Origin: Fennellomyces sp. T-0311
Taxonomy: Eukaryota > Mucoromycota > Mucoromycetes > Mucorales > Lichtheimiaceae
Assembly: GCA_025266875.1 (NCBI GenBank)
Contig: JALLLT010000052.1
Coordinates: 1 to 64,000 of the forward strand
DNA: 64,000 nucleotides
Direction: 5' to 3'
Below, piece by piece: positions 23,004-36,766 of the stretch; positions within the stretch are counted from its first letter, which is position 1, and each line of letters opens with the position of its first letter. The notes under the pieces were generated by a model. It saw nothing but the letters and a program-made list of their open reading frames with translations, was not told where the DNA came from and ran no database searches. The translations under genes were made by a program, and so were the position numbers.

Positions 23004-24087
23004 TTTGCGTACTCCTTTCCCCCCTTTAACTTTATGGTGAAAAGGAATAAAGTATATAATCCACCGTTGCGTGCTGTCAATCTTAATTTCATCCGACATT
23101 GTCTGTGCACTGCTTCATGGAAGTTGTACCTGAATTGCATTTTAAAGTGTGACAGCGGAACCCAAGTTCATGTCCTAAATGACATTTGAAAAGTGGCCTG
23201 ATGCAATTGTTTTCAGTGTCCGCGGCAGTGATCCGGTAGAGATGAACAGAACCTCGCTGGATCAGCCGGTGCTGCTGTTAGAAACTATGGTTCTCAACAC
23301 GCAGTATTGGATTGCTTCGCTATACGTACCATCTACTTGATGCGAATTAGCACCGTAATTCGATATGTACGCTATTCTCTGTCACCTTGCGCGTAGATGG
23401 TCGTGTACTTGCTAAATTCTCACCAATGCCTCATTTCTGGATATCTTTTGCAGCCGACTTCCTGCACTCCTATATATAATGCCAAGTACGTTGCCGTGCA
23501 AATACACATTTCGATGAAGGTATCGTCTGTAAGCAGTTCACCAGCTAAAACTTCGTATTCCTTCGTTTTGTAATACCGAATCAACCAGAATGAACTCGGA
23601 TGAATCACCTACCCAAAATGACCACTTTGGTCACTGGACCAACCTCCCGAATGAAACACAAAAAAAAACCTGTCATGGATTGCAAATATAGAATCCAGTG
23701 CGCGTATACTTCGGGACCCATGAGTCATCCCATCCCGCCAAATCAAGCCACATTGGCGGAAGCATGCTTTGCGAAATATTTTCATATACGGTGCCTATCA
23801 CATCATTCAGCATCATTAAACTAGAGAGGAAAATACATATATCAATTACATAAAGGAATATGACAAGGGCCATCATTATCGTTCTTTTTTTCAACGGTAC
23901 TTTCATTAGCCGGAAATAACGACATCACAATACCGCACCTCTAACCAACAGGATAATCAGCATGCGCAAGTAACTGCGATAGGCAAAATATTCTAGAAGC
24001 TTGTTTAAAACATAGCGGACACCTTCTAGTCCGAGATTGGCAATCGACTTGACGTGGCCTAGCTAACGCAAGTTACCAATGCCTGTA
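23004..24087. other. Intergenic, no gene seen
   Basis: The 3' end of the heme gene may lie close to AATAAAGTATATAAT near 23046, a plausible polyadenylation region. The rest has only short frames without motifs. Confidence 0.45.
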
Positions 24088-24990
24088 TTATGTCGCTATT
24101 CTTGAATGAACAGGATACCTACATAGACAAATCGCGTATTTTAGAGCCACCCGGCCCATGAAGCAGGTGTCCAAGGACCTTCCTATTTTTGATAGACAGA
24201 ACCAAATGGAAATTACGAATCGATCAAGGGAAAATACAAAAAGTAGCCATTTTAACGAAAAACTTTGAGCTAATGATATCATCCATAGTTCTGCAGGGTC
24301 GGAGATGTTGATGCTGTTTGGGTCACGCAACAATCCATCCGTATTCATTGCACTGTTCACGGTTTCGGTGTTTGTTCGTTGGATCCCGGAATCAGTATCC
24401 TCGATCACTTGTTTTTAAGCTGACTTGCTTCAAATGAGATTAGCATCACCAAAGTTTTTGAAAGATATTCTCGTTACAAAGGCAGAGTCTAGTAAGTTTC
24501 ACACACTTACGAAAGATACACTGACACAAACTACACCGGTCAAATATGAGAGTTCGAAGCCGGTTCTTGAGGATGAATATATATTACCAGAGTCTGTAGT
24601 TTGGGTGGACCTAACCGGGCATGAACCTCGAACGATTGGTATTCATCAGATGAGACCAGTCCGATATTGAGGTCAAACAACTCGAGCTTAATGTTCATGC
24701 TTGGCTTTTTCACACATGGTCTTGCATTGGGGTGTAAAGTAATCCTCTTTATACCAGTTGATTCAGAGGATGGTCGAGTATACTCCATTATATTAAAACG
24801 AGATAGCAGTTTACCGATACGGTGCTCCAGCCGCTGGTTCATTTATCTTGGAAATTTTTCACTGATGGTCTCGAGTATCTTTGCAAAGTTGACATTGTTC
24901 GAAATGACAAGGACGACAGAGAGATCAAAGTTTCCAGGATTTGTACAAGGGTCGACTGCTCGACCTGATGCACTATTGTAACTGTCGATC
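24088..24990 (-). pseudogene. Possible LRR-family relic
   Basis: Minus-strand pieces resemble the leucine-rich part of the F-box/LRR genes to the left: NNVNFAKILETISEKFPR, then a stop, then RIGKLLSRFNIMEY and KLELFDLNIGL, and farther on NSINISDPAELWMISLAQSF. They are interrupted by stops and lack an F-box. The link is weak and rests on amino-acid pattern only. Confidence 0.3.
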
Positions 24991-27900
24991 ATATGACAGA
25001 TAGATAGAGGTTGTGATTTTGGGGGACTATAACTGCGTATATGGCTGTCCTATAATAAATTTCAACCAATTCAAGCGTGGGCAGGTGTGTAACATCTTAA
25101 GCATGAATTGCTCACATTCGGTCGTAATCCATTTTTCTAATGCATAATCACAAGGCGCCAGGGAAGCCAGGTAGCATTTTACAGCTCACTTAACTTGCAT
25201 CAATAATTTATCTATACGCCCCTTGGTGTGTTTCCCTTTTTAACTTCCATGAAATAGTTTGCGAGAGTACGATGCTTGATACTTCGCCTTACCCGATGCT
25301 TCGATCTTATCCCACTTCCGCTGGATTACTATGTAAACTGTCATTGCTGATTCAACACGTACACAGAAAGATACAGAAGCATAAAGTGTTGTATCGCAAT
25401 AAAAACATCTGACCCAGTTCATAAGCTTCAAAGATGACTTTTCTTCTCCTTTTACTCTTCGTACTTTTAGCTGTAAAATATTTTTTTTCCTTTTTACTAC
25501 TCTAAAGTCATACTAGGAAATTTTGTCGTGCCGTTAAAATTATGCTAGGTACCTTTATGTAGTCCCTAACATCCGCAGCCGGATATAAATCTATATTTGT
25601 GTCAATGATAATCATTGTTCCTGACAATCTCATACAAATTTTATTTTTGGGCCGCTTTCACTTTGTATAATCGTCTACACATGCTTCTGCTTGACAATAT
25701 TTAGTTATAAATGCTCAATTAACTTGAAAATCCCGGCAGAAATAGTAAGAAATCCGCCCAATGACCATGGGCTATAATATAAATGTCCGCCATGACTCCT
25801 AAAAAGCTTGCACATACAGCATCAACAGTCTCGCCAGAACCGAATACCACAAGGATATGTCTGTGGTAGTACTTATATGACACGTTTCAAGTTATTGGTA
25901 GTCCCATGTCCCTCACCCATAGAAATAGTAGCATCGCCGTCGATATAGTGGAAAATTCACTAGGCTTGCTAAAAGTAAGCTTCAACAGCGCACACCATCT
26001 TATCAGTAACATCTTCTGCTGCAGCAGCTCGTTATATAAGTATATGTCGTGTAACCAAAACTTATTTCTGAACCAAATATCCGGCTATTTGTTAAACTAA
26101 TCGTCTGCGGGTAACTGCAGCTCTAAACTTAAGTATATACCAAGTGGATTTAACACTCAAATGCTGCGACGGCAATAAAGAGATTGCCAGTTTATTATAT
26201 CAATTGTAAATAATGATTAGCAATACATATGGTTAACTGGATTCAAGGCAGAATACAAAACAACCATGAGATAACGATTCACTGTTGGACCTTCCTAGAC
26301 CCTGAAAATAGTGTAGGGCTGTACTTGTTATCTGTGACTGGATTAGTGATCGCTTGTTCTGCATGCATAATCGACATACACTAGAGGAATGTTTTGAGAT
26401 TAGAAATACGCTTTTATAAGTATGATGCAAAAGCTTCTTTAGTGTGCATCAGTAGTCATTGGTGTCGAGATATGTATGAACATAAGCGTACCTGCATTTC
26501 AGTTATCACTGGCCGGACCGGCTATAGTACGTATAACTTTTAAATGTGGTATCAAATCTTTAGCAAAACACAAATACTGTAGTTGGCCAACGAAGTTCGC
26601 TTGAGGGTGATTTTATTTTATTTGATATATATATTGAAAACCTCAACGCATAATCAGATATCATATGACGGTATACTTCTTTGCCGTGTTTTTTGCCTTG
26701 GAATTTAGTTCAAGACCATGCTTCTTAAATCTGTAATACGAGATAATTTATGAAAGTATCGTATCAGCATAAACAGCTACTAATTAGGATCTGGAAGTGC
26801 CTCATGGCCTAATGGCCCCAGAAGTTTTGAATCTATTAGATGGGCTGCTTCAAGCAATCTGTTGAAAAGGATACAAGAATGAGAAGTATACATACACTCA
26901 GGTAATACAGCTTTTGCTTTATATGATATAAAATGAGCAAAACTATTGCTATCCACCCGAATACAATGTTCATATTAGTGATCTCAACGAAAGCACTACG
27001 TTATCCTTACCGCAGGTTTTAAAAGGTAAGGGACGGGCGTTGACGCTTAGAGGGCTGAGATATGCACACATACACATAGCCAAGTGCCTTTGGGACGTAT
27101 TTTCCTAAAAAAAATTATTGGAAAAATATGCTTGCTGAAAGAACTATTTAAAAAAGCAGACCGAGTTAACTTTAAAGCATCTTAGACCCGATATGCTGGG
27201 TGGTATGAGCATATTTAGTGCGTGATGTCAATTGAGAATTATCGGAAACCATTACCGAGTACCCATGTCAAATGATCCGTTTCTGACCGAACAATAGTAC
27301 TTGTTTTTACATACATCAATATCGCGGATTATAGATAAAATCCATCATTGGTGATTATGCCATTTACATGCCAATAGTTCAAAAGTTATAATTTATTGCT
27401 GGGAGATATTGGACCTGCTCCTATAGGTATTAGGTCACCCCCTTGCGGTACGTATGTTTGTTAGAATATTACAGAGAGAGTAGTGTACCGTGCTTTGAAA
27501 AAACCATAAGGTGAAAAAAAAAGCTGGTCGGTGTAGAGGAAGATGATAGACAACGGGGATTACTATTTTATACTAGATTTATGACTTTTGGGAATCACAC
27601 ATATCATGTGTGATTTCCGTATGCCGGTTCAGCCAGTTCTTGGATGTTGTTGCCAATACTTGTGTCACTATTTTGATTGTCGGCATTCGGATGGATCAGT
27701 TTGTCGATCTGATGTAGAGTTTGGAGCAGTGCGGGCTTTACATGCCAATACATGAATGATATAGATAGCGTACATTGAAGTGTTAATAGAGTGAACGGAG
27801 TAATCGTATCCCCAGTGGATGTGGTTGTGCTTTGAATTTTCATAGTAAGCATCCGTACCGTCATTATTACCGCTTTATCCAAGGCTATATAGATAGAGGC

Positions 27901-28476
27901 TTAGATAATACGATGCACATCTTATAACAAAATTCTTATACCCCACCTAGCCAGAACATATCGCGATATGTTTCCCGTTTCCTGGTCTCCTTTACAAAAG
28001 AAAGCGTTGATCTTGCATTATTGCCTTTGGGAAAAACGGGTGCATATAGGAGAACAAGATAGCCACATCCCTACATTATGCATAAAAAAAAAAATGGGTG
28101 CCAACTAAATTTCTTGCCGAATGGCGCCATCAATTTTTTTTCTCGGTCCACAACCGATTATGTATCATGATGTACTGAGTAATGCAAATAAGTTATCACG
28201 GGAAAGGGTATTCTAGGATTTAAATAAGCAGGACAGGAGATTCTTTTTCAAAGCATGGGATAATGCGTGGAATGATTCATGACGATCAGTTTTTTTAGAC
28301 TCTTTCCCCTGTTCTGCACATGAAAACGCCGCAATTTTCAGTGCTATAAATTTGTAAAAAGTAGGTTTTTTTGTTACTCTTCTCTTTGTTGTACGACTTG
28401 GATGAACCGGTAAGGAAAAGCACAGTTCCCTATCCAATCCTTTCTTTCAACTAAATGGTTTTTTAGTTAGAAGACA
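24991..28476. other. AT-rich gene-poor stretch
   Basis: No supportable gene on either strand; stops are dense in all frames. A 92-codon minus frame at 27604-27882 has one hydrophobic segment but no other support and is not called. Confidence 0.55.
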
Positions 28477-28782
28477 ATGCCAAAGATGATGAACGCAACC
28501 TATGGTCGTTCTTTGTACGGCAAAGAAACGAAACATCACTATTCAACATTAACTATCGGTAACAGTAGCAGTAGTGATGATGATGATGAAGCAACAAAAC
28601 ATCACCCACATCGTATTACAGCAGTCGATCGGCTTTTTGTGTGTGTTTTATGCGAGAGGGCATTTTCACGAAAGGAGCACGCAAATCGACACTGTGGAAA
28701 GCCCAAATGTATAAAACGGTTTATTCAACTTGCTGTCGAAGAGTCCACTGCCTTGGATCAATACCCTGCTAGTGCTTCATAG
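28477..28782 (+). CDS. Small single zinc-finger protein, 101 aa
   Basis: A single open frame of 101 codons with a Ser/Asp-rich low-complexity stretch (NSSSSDDDDEAT, about residues 29-40) followed by one zinc finger, VCVLCERAFSRKEHANRH, and then CGKPKC. The pattern is Cys-x2-Cys-x3-Phe, one histidine in the helix, then a final Cys instead of the second His, i.e. a C2HC variant of the fungal C2H2 finger. The helix SRKEHANRH is of the DNA-contacting type. Taken alone one finger rarely gives specific DNA binding; function unknown. The ATG at 28477 is the first in frame. It could be a fragment of a once larger regulator, but the finger is intact. Confidence 0.55.
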   Translation: MPKMMNATYGRSLYGKETKHHYSTLTIGNSSSSDDDDEATKHHPHRITAVDRLFVCVLCERAFSRKEHANRHCGKPKCIKRFIQLAVEESTALDQYPASAS

Positions 28783-29400
28783 CCAATGTCTTCTTTTGTA
28801 ATATTCCCACTTTTTTTTTCGTTTCTTTTTCTCTCGATAAAAATTAATGCATATACGAATAATAAAGGTATAGGTCTGATTGAACAGTGGATCAATGTGT
28901 ACGCCGCACATGCAGGTAGCACGTTACACTACTTTCATCCTTCTGCAGGAAATCCTTTTGTTGTTACGGATAGCACCAGTGTAAGTCAGGTATAGATTTC
29001 ATCACTTGACAAGTCCTCAATCACCTTTTTTCCGTAACCAAGTTTGATCTGTGGGTTGCAGTTGCTTAAGAAGGAAATCGAAGGTCAAAGAGAGCGGTGC
29101 ATGCTCGTACCGAGTAAAATGTAGCTTTTTGATGGTAGTTCTTTCTAATCTTAGAACAGTAGTTTAGATATTATGTTCAGTTTATATGATGCATGGAACC
29201 AGCATAAGATGATGCAACCGATAAAACAATGTAGTATTAAATGACTAACAGGTAGAATCTTTGTGCCCGGTTACCATGTCTAGACTCGATGTAATTAATT
29301 CTTTGATTTTTTTTAGAATGTATGATTTCGATGAAGCCAGAAAGAAGAGTTTTCAGTAAACCAACAATGTTATATGACGCGGTGGTGTTTTATTATATAA
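28783..29400. other. Intergenic, no gene seen
   Basis: Only short frames without motifs; T-rich tract directly after the zinc-finger ORF stop, consistent with a 3' untranslated region. Confidence 0.4.
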
Positions 29401-29899
29401 ACTATGAGATGCTGCTACAATCTTCTGTATTTACGCGCCCTTTGCAATCAATCCTTTTAGATATTGTACAGGTGATTCTGGCGGAAACTCTGCTTGGGAT
29501 GATGCGCTGACTAACGGAGGAGTTGATGTAGATGGACTGGGCGCTGCTGAAAAGTGTCAAAATATTTTTTTGTGACGGTATAGTGTGGTATATTTGCTGT
29601 GAAGGTGGTGGAGACATATTGTAATGACTGTGGTGCTGTGCGGGTAGAAATGGATGGGGAAGCATAGTATCAAACACTAATCTAGACAGTGGATATAGCG
29701 CTGGCCTCAGTGGCGGTAGGTATGTGCGCGAAGGGACAGGAGCTACTGCTTGACAGGCTGATGTCGTTGCTGGTGATTGATATGAACTTGATGAGTATGA
29801 ACTTGCGAAAATGACCGGTGCAAACATAAGCGAGGTTTCATTCGATTCAGCAACCTCCACAGCGGCTGGTCTATTCGCTGGCAGACTCCTGTTTACTGA

Positions 29900-32480
29900 T
29901 TCCCTTCCCAGCGAGTGACTGGAGGTGCTCTCGCATAACTTGTACTCCGGCGTCGTAGTTTGCTATGGTCCGCGTTGCAACTTGACTGGTACACCAGGCA
30001 GCGTAGTGCGCTTTCAATGCTTCCGAGGTCTTGTAAAAAATATTGACTCCATTTGCGTGATCAGTGTTTCAATCCTTCGCCTTTTGAGTCCAGTTAATCG
30101 GCTGGTCATCATGTGTCGTACGTTCACAATCAGGCCCGGAAACAATCTAAATTCTTGGTCGGTATGTACGGGGGTCACAGTATACATGATCTGGAGGCGT
30201 GAGACAATATACTTGTACATGCGTCCTCTCGAGTTGCTTGTTGCTCCAGCAAGTATCTTCAAGTTCATGTATAACTTTATTGGTAATTCAGGATCACAAC
30301 AACGGGCGTTCAGGATTCCTGGATGATACGACTTTTTGTATCGCAATACTAGCGGCGACATGGGCAGGAAATGGTGCTATACCAAATGTTTCAGTCGGGA
30401 CTTTCAACTGTAAAGCGTTCTTGACGATGAGTGTAGTTGACAGATCAGTAGCATGAAGCTTTCGATCATCGAGCCAGGGCTGTTCCTCCAAGCGACGAAT
30501 GTTTTGCGTGAGCCATGGGCTGTAATGTCCAAGGTGCACTTTTCCATATCGGTTCTTTGAGCCAACCTACATATATACATGCACACAAGTTGAGCGACAA
30601 AATGACACAATCATTTATATATGAGTTACTTACATCAATGTTGTGCCTAAGCCTGTAGTCGGCCAACATACATTCTGTCATATGAGGGCCGGCACCAAAT
30701 GAAGCAAATTTTCGAATTTCTATTTCAAATTTCATGTTTGAAATGGCAACTTTTTCTCTAGTATGAATATTGTTATTTTCCAGTATTGTGCTATTGAAAT
30801 AGTAATCCGTGTTCCTGTACATTTTACGTATATAGAAGAGCCTAATAAAGCCAAGACAGCAAAATGCACGGTTCACGTTGCACACGATGTTTTGATGCAC
30901 CCCGCCTTCGAGCGAGTTGTACCTCGGCAGCAGCGATAATGCGGGGAGATTGTGTTGGTCTACAGCGGTTTGAAAGTACAATGCTATACCAGATGGGTCC
31001 GACACTCCTCCATTTCTAATTGCTGCCAGTATATGCTCTGTTTGTCGTCATGCTTCATCGTCAAAAAGCTCTCGACCGGTTTTAGCGCACACCCTATGAC
31101 CCTATTGGGCGAACAGAAGCCGAACGGCGCTCCACAGTGATTGTGGCTGGGGTACCGTTCGGCGGCATCGTCGTTGAATCCAAGCTGGGTTTTCGACACG
31201 CATGTAGTCCCATGTTAGGCCAGTGGTCTGGAGATGTCGTTCAATCCTGGCCTTGTCTTCGGTGTTTACAACAAAAAGCGCATCACGAAACTCCCGCGTG
31301 AATTCTTTGGCCAGTCCATGCCTTTTCGAAATCTTCAACATGTTCATCGGATGAAGGACATCTTTCAGTATCCTGGGGTTTCGATGCTGCTGGTCTTGGT
31401 GTGTGTGGCCAGGGCAACTTGATGACGGTAATGCCGGGTTGCCATCGTTGCTTGGAGAGTCATGCACAACATCTACAGGGTCGGATAAAGTAGGTTTTTC
31501 TGTGAATAGGAACCCGAATTGCCAATGGTAAGTCGCCACAGTCTGAAAGTGCATTCTTCGCCATTTCTTTTCCATGACAGTGACAACCGATCCTTGTAAC
31601 AGTAAACTCAGCATCTCGCAAATCAGGAATTTGATGACGAAAATGCTCAAAGGCGATAGTAGTTCCAGCATATTGCAGTGAACATGGAACACCGATTAGG
31701 GGGGTGAGGAGGAGCGGGAGGCAGGTGGTCTCCGTAGATTTCCCTATCTTTGACCATGTCAAATATTTTGAGCAAAGCCCAGGCGTCCAGAGCAGCATAT
31801 GTCTTTTGATTCTCACAGAATTCGCCATGTTCCCAATCGCTTCAACTGATGTTCGAGTCCTTGCATAAGTAGCCTCCAAGTACGGTACCAGGATATGTCG
31901 GACAGTTTCGCGTTCAATAGCACCTCGACGTCTGTCAAACAAGCCAGGCTCTAGGGCACCTTTCCATGTGATACTGCAATCACGATGGAGCTTCTTCAGA
32001 TCCCCAGTGACGGTACTTTCAACATGCTGGGATCCGCGATCCATGAAGCCAAGACACGCGAATTGTTTTCCTAGACAGGTCGAGTTGAAAGAGCCATATC
32101 GAATCCAAGCATGCTATTTGTACCAAGGAAGTCTTGCTTGTAACTTTGCTTAGAGGATTAAAATTCCATTCACAGTCCAAGCCAACACTCAATGGTTGAG
32201 TGGGAGCGATCGCGTGGTGACGAATACTTTGTATGGCGTTATCGACTTTTGAATGGTTTGAGCGATTTCAACGTTCACTGCAGATGGAAGGTCCAAGTCA
32301 TTTTGGCCGTGGTTGGTTTTGACGAATGTCATCTGTTCTCTAGTCGTGGCCTGGTGAAGCAATGGGATGGAGCGTTCGACGGTCACCTTTCACGTTATCG
32401 ACGAAGAAGCAGTGCTTTTTGGTTGTACAGACTCTGCAACGTGATCATATCCTTTAAGGGTTGCTCCAAAAATGGGTAGT
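29900..32480 (-). pseudogene. Broken gene: RNase D-like 3'-5' exonuclease domain plus conserved C-terminal region
   Basis: All three signature motifs of a DEDDy 3'-5' exonuclease can be read on the minus strand: motif I VGLDCEWNFNPLS (near 32170) followed by TSLVQIACLDSIWLFQL, motif II around VTGDLKKLHRD (near 32000), and motif III TYAALDAWALLKIFDM (near 31780). After it come LKISKRHGLAKEFTREFRDA, a segment RYNSLEGGVHQNIV, then FASFGAGPHMTECMLADYRL with RHNIDV, then a block containing GSKNRYGKVHLGHYSPWLTQ (near 30540). The same order is, from memory, typical of a repetitive gene family in several fungi; its function is not known to me. Frame changes and stops (for example between GGYLCKDSNIS and SDWEHG near 31845) break it in many places, so it is a pseudogene. 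The low-complexity minus frame at 29402-29860 may be its tail but cannot be joined with certainty. Confidence 0.7.
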
Positions 32481-35400
32481 AGCCTTTGGCACCAGCGCTA
32501 ACTCATGAATTGAAGCGATTCATTTCATTTGTATACAATGTTCAGCTCTGTAGCGAATTTCTCATTGCAAAAACTAGACGAAAAAAAGTATGCTCTTTTT
32601 TTTTGGTTCTGAACAAGAGGATGGATGAAATTAGTAAACGTAACAAGCCTTGCCACAGATATAGGTTTCATCCGTAGTTGCTGCAGCAATACTGCATCAT
32701 GCAATGTTATGCAAGGTGGGTTGTTACGTTGATCGAAGGGGAGATACATCCTTGTTAAAGCTTGACGCTTGACATTGCCGATCAACAAGTAAACCAGTTG
32801 TCGTATCATCTCATCTTTATATAAACAGTCATGCTATGGCGTTACATATCCAACGATTTACACCAATGGTGATACGCGCATCACATTCCTGCACAATCGA
32901 ATAGCTCATACTACAAAAAGATGCGTCAGATCACGATTAACAAAAGTTTATCCGATCGTCTACTTTCTGCTAACGTGCTCCAACTTTTACACGGCTTGGC
33001 ATCCTCTAACACTGGCAAGAAAGTGTTCTGAGTATATATATACTCGCCCTGCATTTTCAATTAATGAAAGTACCCCCAAATCATTGGAAATGAAGTAATG
33101 ATCGCAGCATTTGCTAGAACAAGGAACATTTTTTTTTTTGCAGAAATGGAAAGCATCTCTCGACAAAATGGAATATTCTTCAATCAGCAACAGAAATACC
33201 ATTCTATATAGCCAGTACCTTCCCATTGTCCCATTTTACTCGCCAATAATCTATCCTGCCTTGGTCGACTTTTCGGGAACCATCGATTGCCCATCCTAGT
33301 GAAATTAGAACAGGAGCCAAAGCTGTTATTAATATTACTAATCACGTGATGTTGAGCCTCATGGCTATGGGAAACCAAGGCGCGACTACAGTGCCTTCAA
33401 AGGAACATGGCAACTTTTTCACATGATCTGGGAAACGTGGTGTAATTTTATCGCTAAATAACGCTTAATATTATTATTAGATACAGTGATCCATTGCGCT
33501 CATCTGACAAGTGGCAATAAGTGCACAAGTCTATCATGAATAACCTATATAATATTGGGAAGCTTTACAAGGATGTACAATCTAATTCTTTCAGAGCTAC
33601 AATGGCACCCTTAGATTTAACAAGAGAAACGTACTAAGCACGGAACCTAGGATTTTCGTCCCCTCGTGTACGCCTACCCACTGGCAATACAATTCGTCAT
33701 ACTAGCTTCCACTACTACGTAATGCCATCTTTGACTGCTTATGTGCGTTGACAGTCCAAACATTAAAACAGATCTTTATAACACTATAATTAACCGGATA
33801 CTAACGGGTGATTACCCGAAACCCCATTTGGAACTCTGTACACTGCGATCCTGTCAATTTTTTTTTTACAGTTTTGCAAGGGACTGTGTAACATGCAACT
33901 CACTGTAAGGGGTTACATTCAAGACGGCGATCGAGGCAGTAATTATGTATTGAATAGACCTGAATATACATATATATAAAAAAGACCGATTATGTTTTCT
34001 TTACACTTGATCAAAAAGATCTCATCAATACGATTATCATTAGCAAAAAAAAAAAGTAAGCCGGTTGTATATCATTGGTTCGAGGATATGCCAGTTTGAG
34101 CGGATACATGTCGGTGAATTCCGTGATCGTGCACCCGAGATCGATCAGTGGCATATTTCTGGAAAAGTATGGCATCGAGAAAAAGGAATTTTCAATCATA
34201 CATGTACGAATACGAAAAAAGAAAAGGAAAATCTTCATTACCCGGTTCCTGAACTTGCTGTTCCAAAGAAAGTTCTACACTAGAAGAACTTTAAAGAGGA
34301 CGCTTGAGTAGTGCAGATGATCTGGAACCAATTGTTATACGCTGCATTCCAAAATGAACAGAATATTCGTCAAATGGTGACAGCGAGGAAATATGATGTC
34401 ATGTATGGCTGTGAAAACTAAAACGCAATGTGTGGCGTATTGCGAAAAAAAACATATACTGAAGCGATCCCAAAACGTTTTTTTTTTTTTTGCAATATCA
34501 CTCAGGGGTTACAAAACTTTTGCGGACCTATGATCTGTTGGGAAGGTCCCTGCATAAGTTGCAAAAAACTTTCTTATACGTATGTGGGGGAAAGGGGGGG
34601 GAGGCAATGACAGGTGATGTAATTCATGTGGATCCTATACACTTTTTTACCAAAACTACCATGCTTAATAACTAGACAAGATCACAAATAACAATGTTGT
34701 CCTACCATGCTGTGCATGAGTAAAACTTGACCACTGAGCAGTGATGGACGTTTTTTTTCGCAAGTGTAACAATATATAATAAAGAGAACCAACGTGATGT
34801 CTAACCTATCGCACAAAAAAGACTGATTGTCGATAGTGTATGAAACACCGAAAGAAACGTTAACTTGTTTGTGTATTTACTATTTACACCGTCATCATCA
34901 GCTGGCTACTTGGATGACTGCAAGTCAGGCAAACCCATTGCTTGTTCATACAGTGCCATGGACTTTTCATGTCGGATTACATAAAGTAGTGAAGGGGTCC
35001 AACAGTAAGAACGGCGGCAATGCTTGGGGGGAAAAAGGGGCCTTTTACTTTTTGCCAAGTAGAAAGCATGTCAACTGCAATATACTGTTATCGAATGCAT
35101 AATAATCACCAGTATACCTTGCAATCCTGACGAGGGACTCACTGATGCAGGACCATTTTTTTCTTTTTATTCATCAGCCTTTTTTACTCCAAAACAACTT
35201 TTCGTTGTCGGTTTTGTTTGTTCGATCTTTTGTCCCCGTGACAAACACCACACGCACACGCAAAAAAAGAGACAAGAGTAATAAGTAACAACAACAACAA
35301 CAAAAAAAAGGCGAGAGATATGCATGCGTATGTAAGCTGGAGGTGGTGAAAAAAAAGATTCAGTGGGATTGTTTCATACCGGCGGTCGGTAACGGAACGA

Positions 35401-35603
35401 CAAGACTACTCTATCGCTCATGCAGTAGGTGCAGGCACGTCACCACGTATATGCCAAAGGGCTGTTGATCCATTCATCATTAACGCGACATGACAGTTGA
35501 GAATTTTTCCTATGCTTCTCTTTCCTTCATTTTTCTCTTTGCACACGTCTTTTCCGCCACATTTCACTTTCGTTAACTGGACCCTCTCTCCTTTATTCCC
35601 CCG
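32481..35603. other. Gene-poor stretch and promoter of the bHLH gene
   Basis: No supportable gene. Homopolymer A/T runs are frequent. The last 350 bases before 35604 carry CAACAACAACAAC repeats near 35290 and a pyrimidine-rich stretch (35510-35600) before the ATG, consistent with a promoter and 5' leader. Confidence 0.5.
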
Positions 35604-36766
35604 ATGAATACCCTGACCGATAGCAGCAAATTTCTATTCCCCACCACCACCGCTCCCACAGAGGATTACATGAGCGATTACGCCGTTCCCTATTCAAAAG
35701 TTGAGCTTTCCGATGTGTACCAAGGTGAGTTTTGTTTGCTACCTTCTCCCAAAGAAGACGCGTTTTATAAATTCCTCGCCACTCATAAAAAAATTGCGGA
35801 TACAGAAGGCTCTTTCCACTATGGTACAAGTGGAGGTTATCAACAACAACAACAGCAACCGTTGTTTCCCGAGCAACAAATGACGCCACGACCCGTCGAT
35901 GGGAGACGGAACAGTCCCGACACGCCAATTTCAACACTAGGTTCATGCTGCACATCCCCTGCACCTGCGCCTTTGATGAATACGTCGACAACGGCGACAA
36001 TCGGTCTAGGTCTTTTGCCTTGCACTCCCACTTCACCCAACGCGTCATCCCCTCCACTCCAGCAATACTCACCTGATGCCTTCTACCCCGAGTTTTTGCA
36101 ATACTCAAAGGAAAGCTATGAGCAACAACCATTGTCTGGAAAAAAGAAACAATGTCGAGTGCCGTGTGGTATTTCCGAACCCGCCACTCCTCGCGCTCCG
36201 GTAGTCGCCATGGACCATGTCCCACAGGATGACACCAGCCAAGACGAATGGGAGCCTATCAAGACGGAACCTCAGCAACAACCTCAGTAAAAGAGAATAG
36301 ACTCTTTTTTTTCGCTCTTGGCTGTCTTTTCTAATGTGACATTCGCGTAGGTCATTGGTCTCAAACTCTGAATTGCGTCGTCAGATTCACATTCAGTCTG
36401 AACAAAAAAGACGAGCACAAATCAAAGATGGTTTTGAAGATCTGCGGAACGAGCTGCCCAGCTGTCTGAACAAAAAGATGAGCAAGGTTGCATTGTTACA
36501 CAGGAGTAGGTTTTTTTTTAAAGAAATGATACCATCGATCTCACTGTGTTGCAGCGGTACAGCATATTCAGCACCTGAAGAGCACTCAAGTGACCATCTT
36601 GGCCGAGCTTGAACGTCTCGTGAACGAGAATGAACAGTTGCGAAAGTAGGTGTCTATTTTTTTTCGCTAACCAGTAAAGTAACCATGGACTTATAGGTTC
36701 CAAGAAGGGGTTTTGCAGAAACAAGCTTTGGAAAAGATATACCACATGAACGCTCATCCACTGTGA
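35604..36766 (+). CDS. bHLH-leucine zipper transcription factor
   Basis: Four exons join in frame: 35604-36286, 36351-36505, 36555-36645 and 36697-36766. Residues 1-228 are low complexity, rich in Gln, Pro, Ser and Thr with a QQQQQQ run, likely an activation or interaction region. Exon 2 encodes the basic region and helix 1: HIQSEQKRRAQIKDGFEDLR, with His, Glu and Arg at the positions that read a CANNTG E-box in Max/USF-type factors. The loop is short (NELPSCLNKKMS). Helix 2 (KVALLHRTVQHIQHLK) spans the junction of exons 2 and 3, and a leucine/isoleucine-rich zipper (VTILAELERLVNENEQLRK) follows. The tail is short and ends NAHPL. It would act in the nucleus as a dimer. Introns of 64, 49 and 51 nt with correct GT/AG ends support the model. 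The target genes cannot be told from sequence. Confidence 0.9.

Noticed and set aside
33483..33920. TACAGTGA and TCACTGTA pair resembling transposon ends
   Set aside because: Only about 8 bp match and the sequence diverges at once, so the pairing is probably chance.
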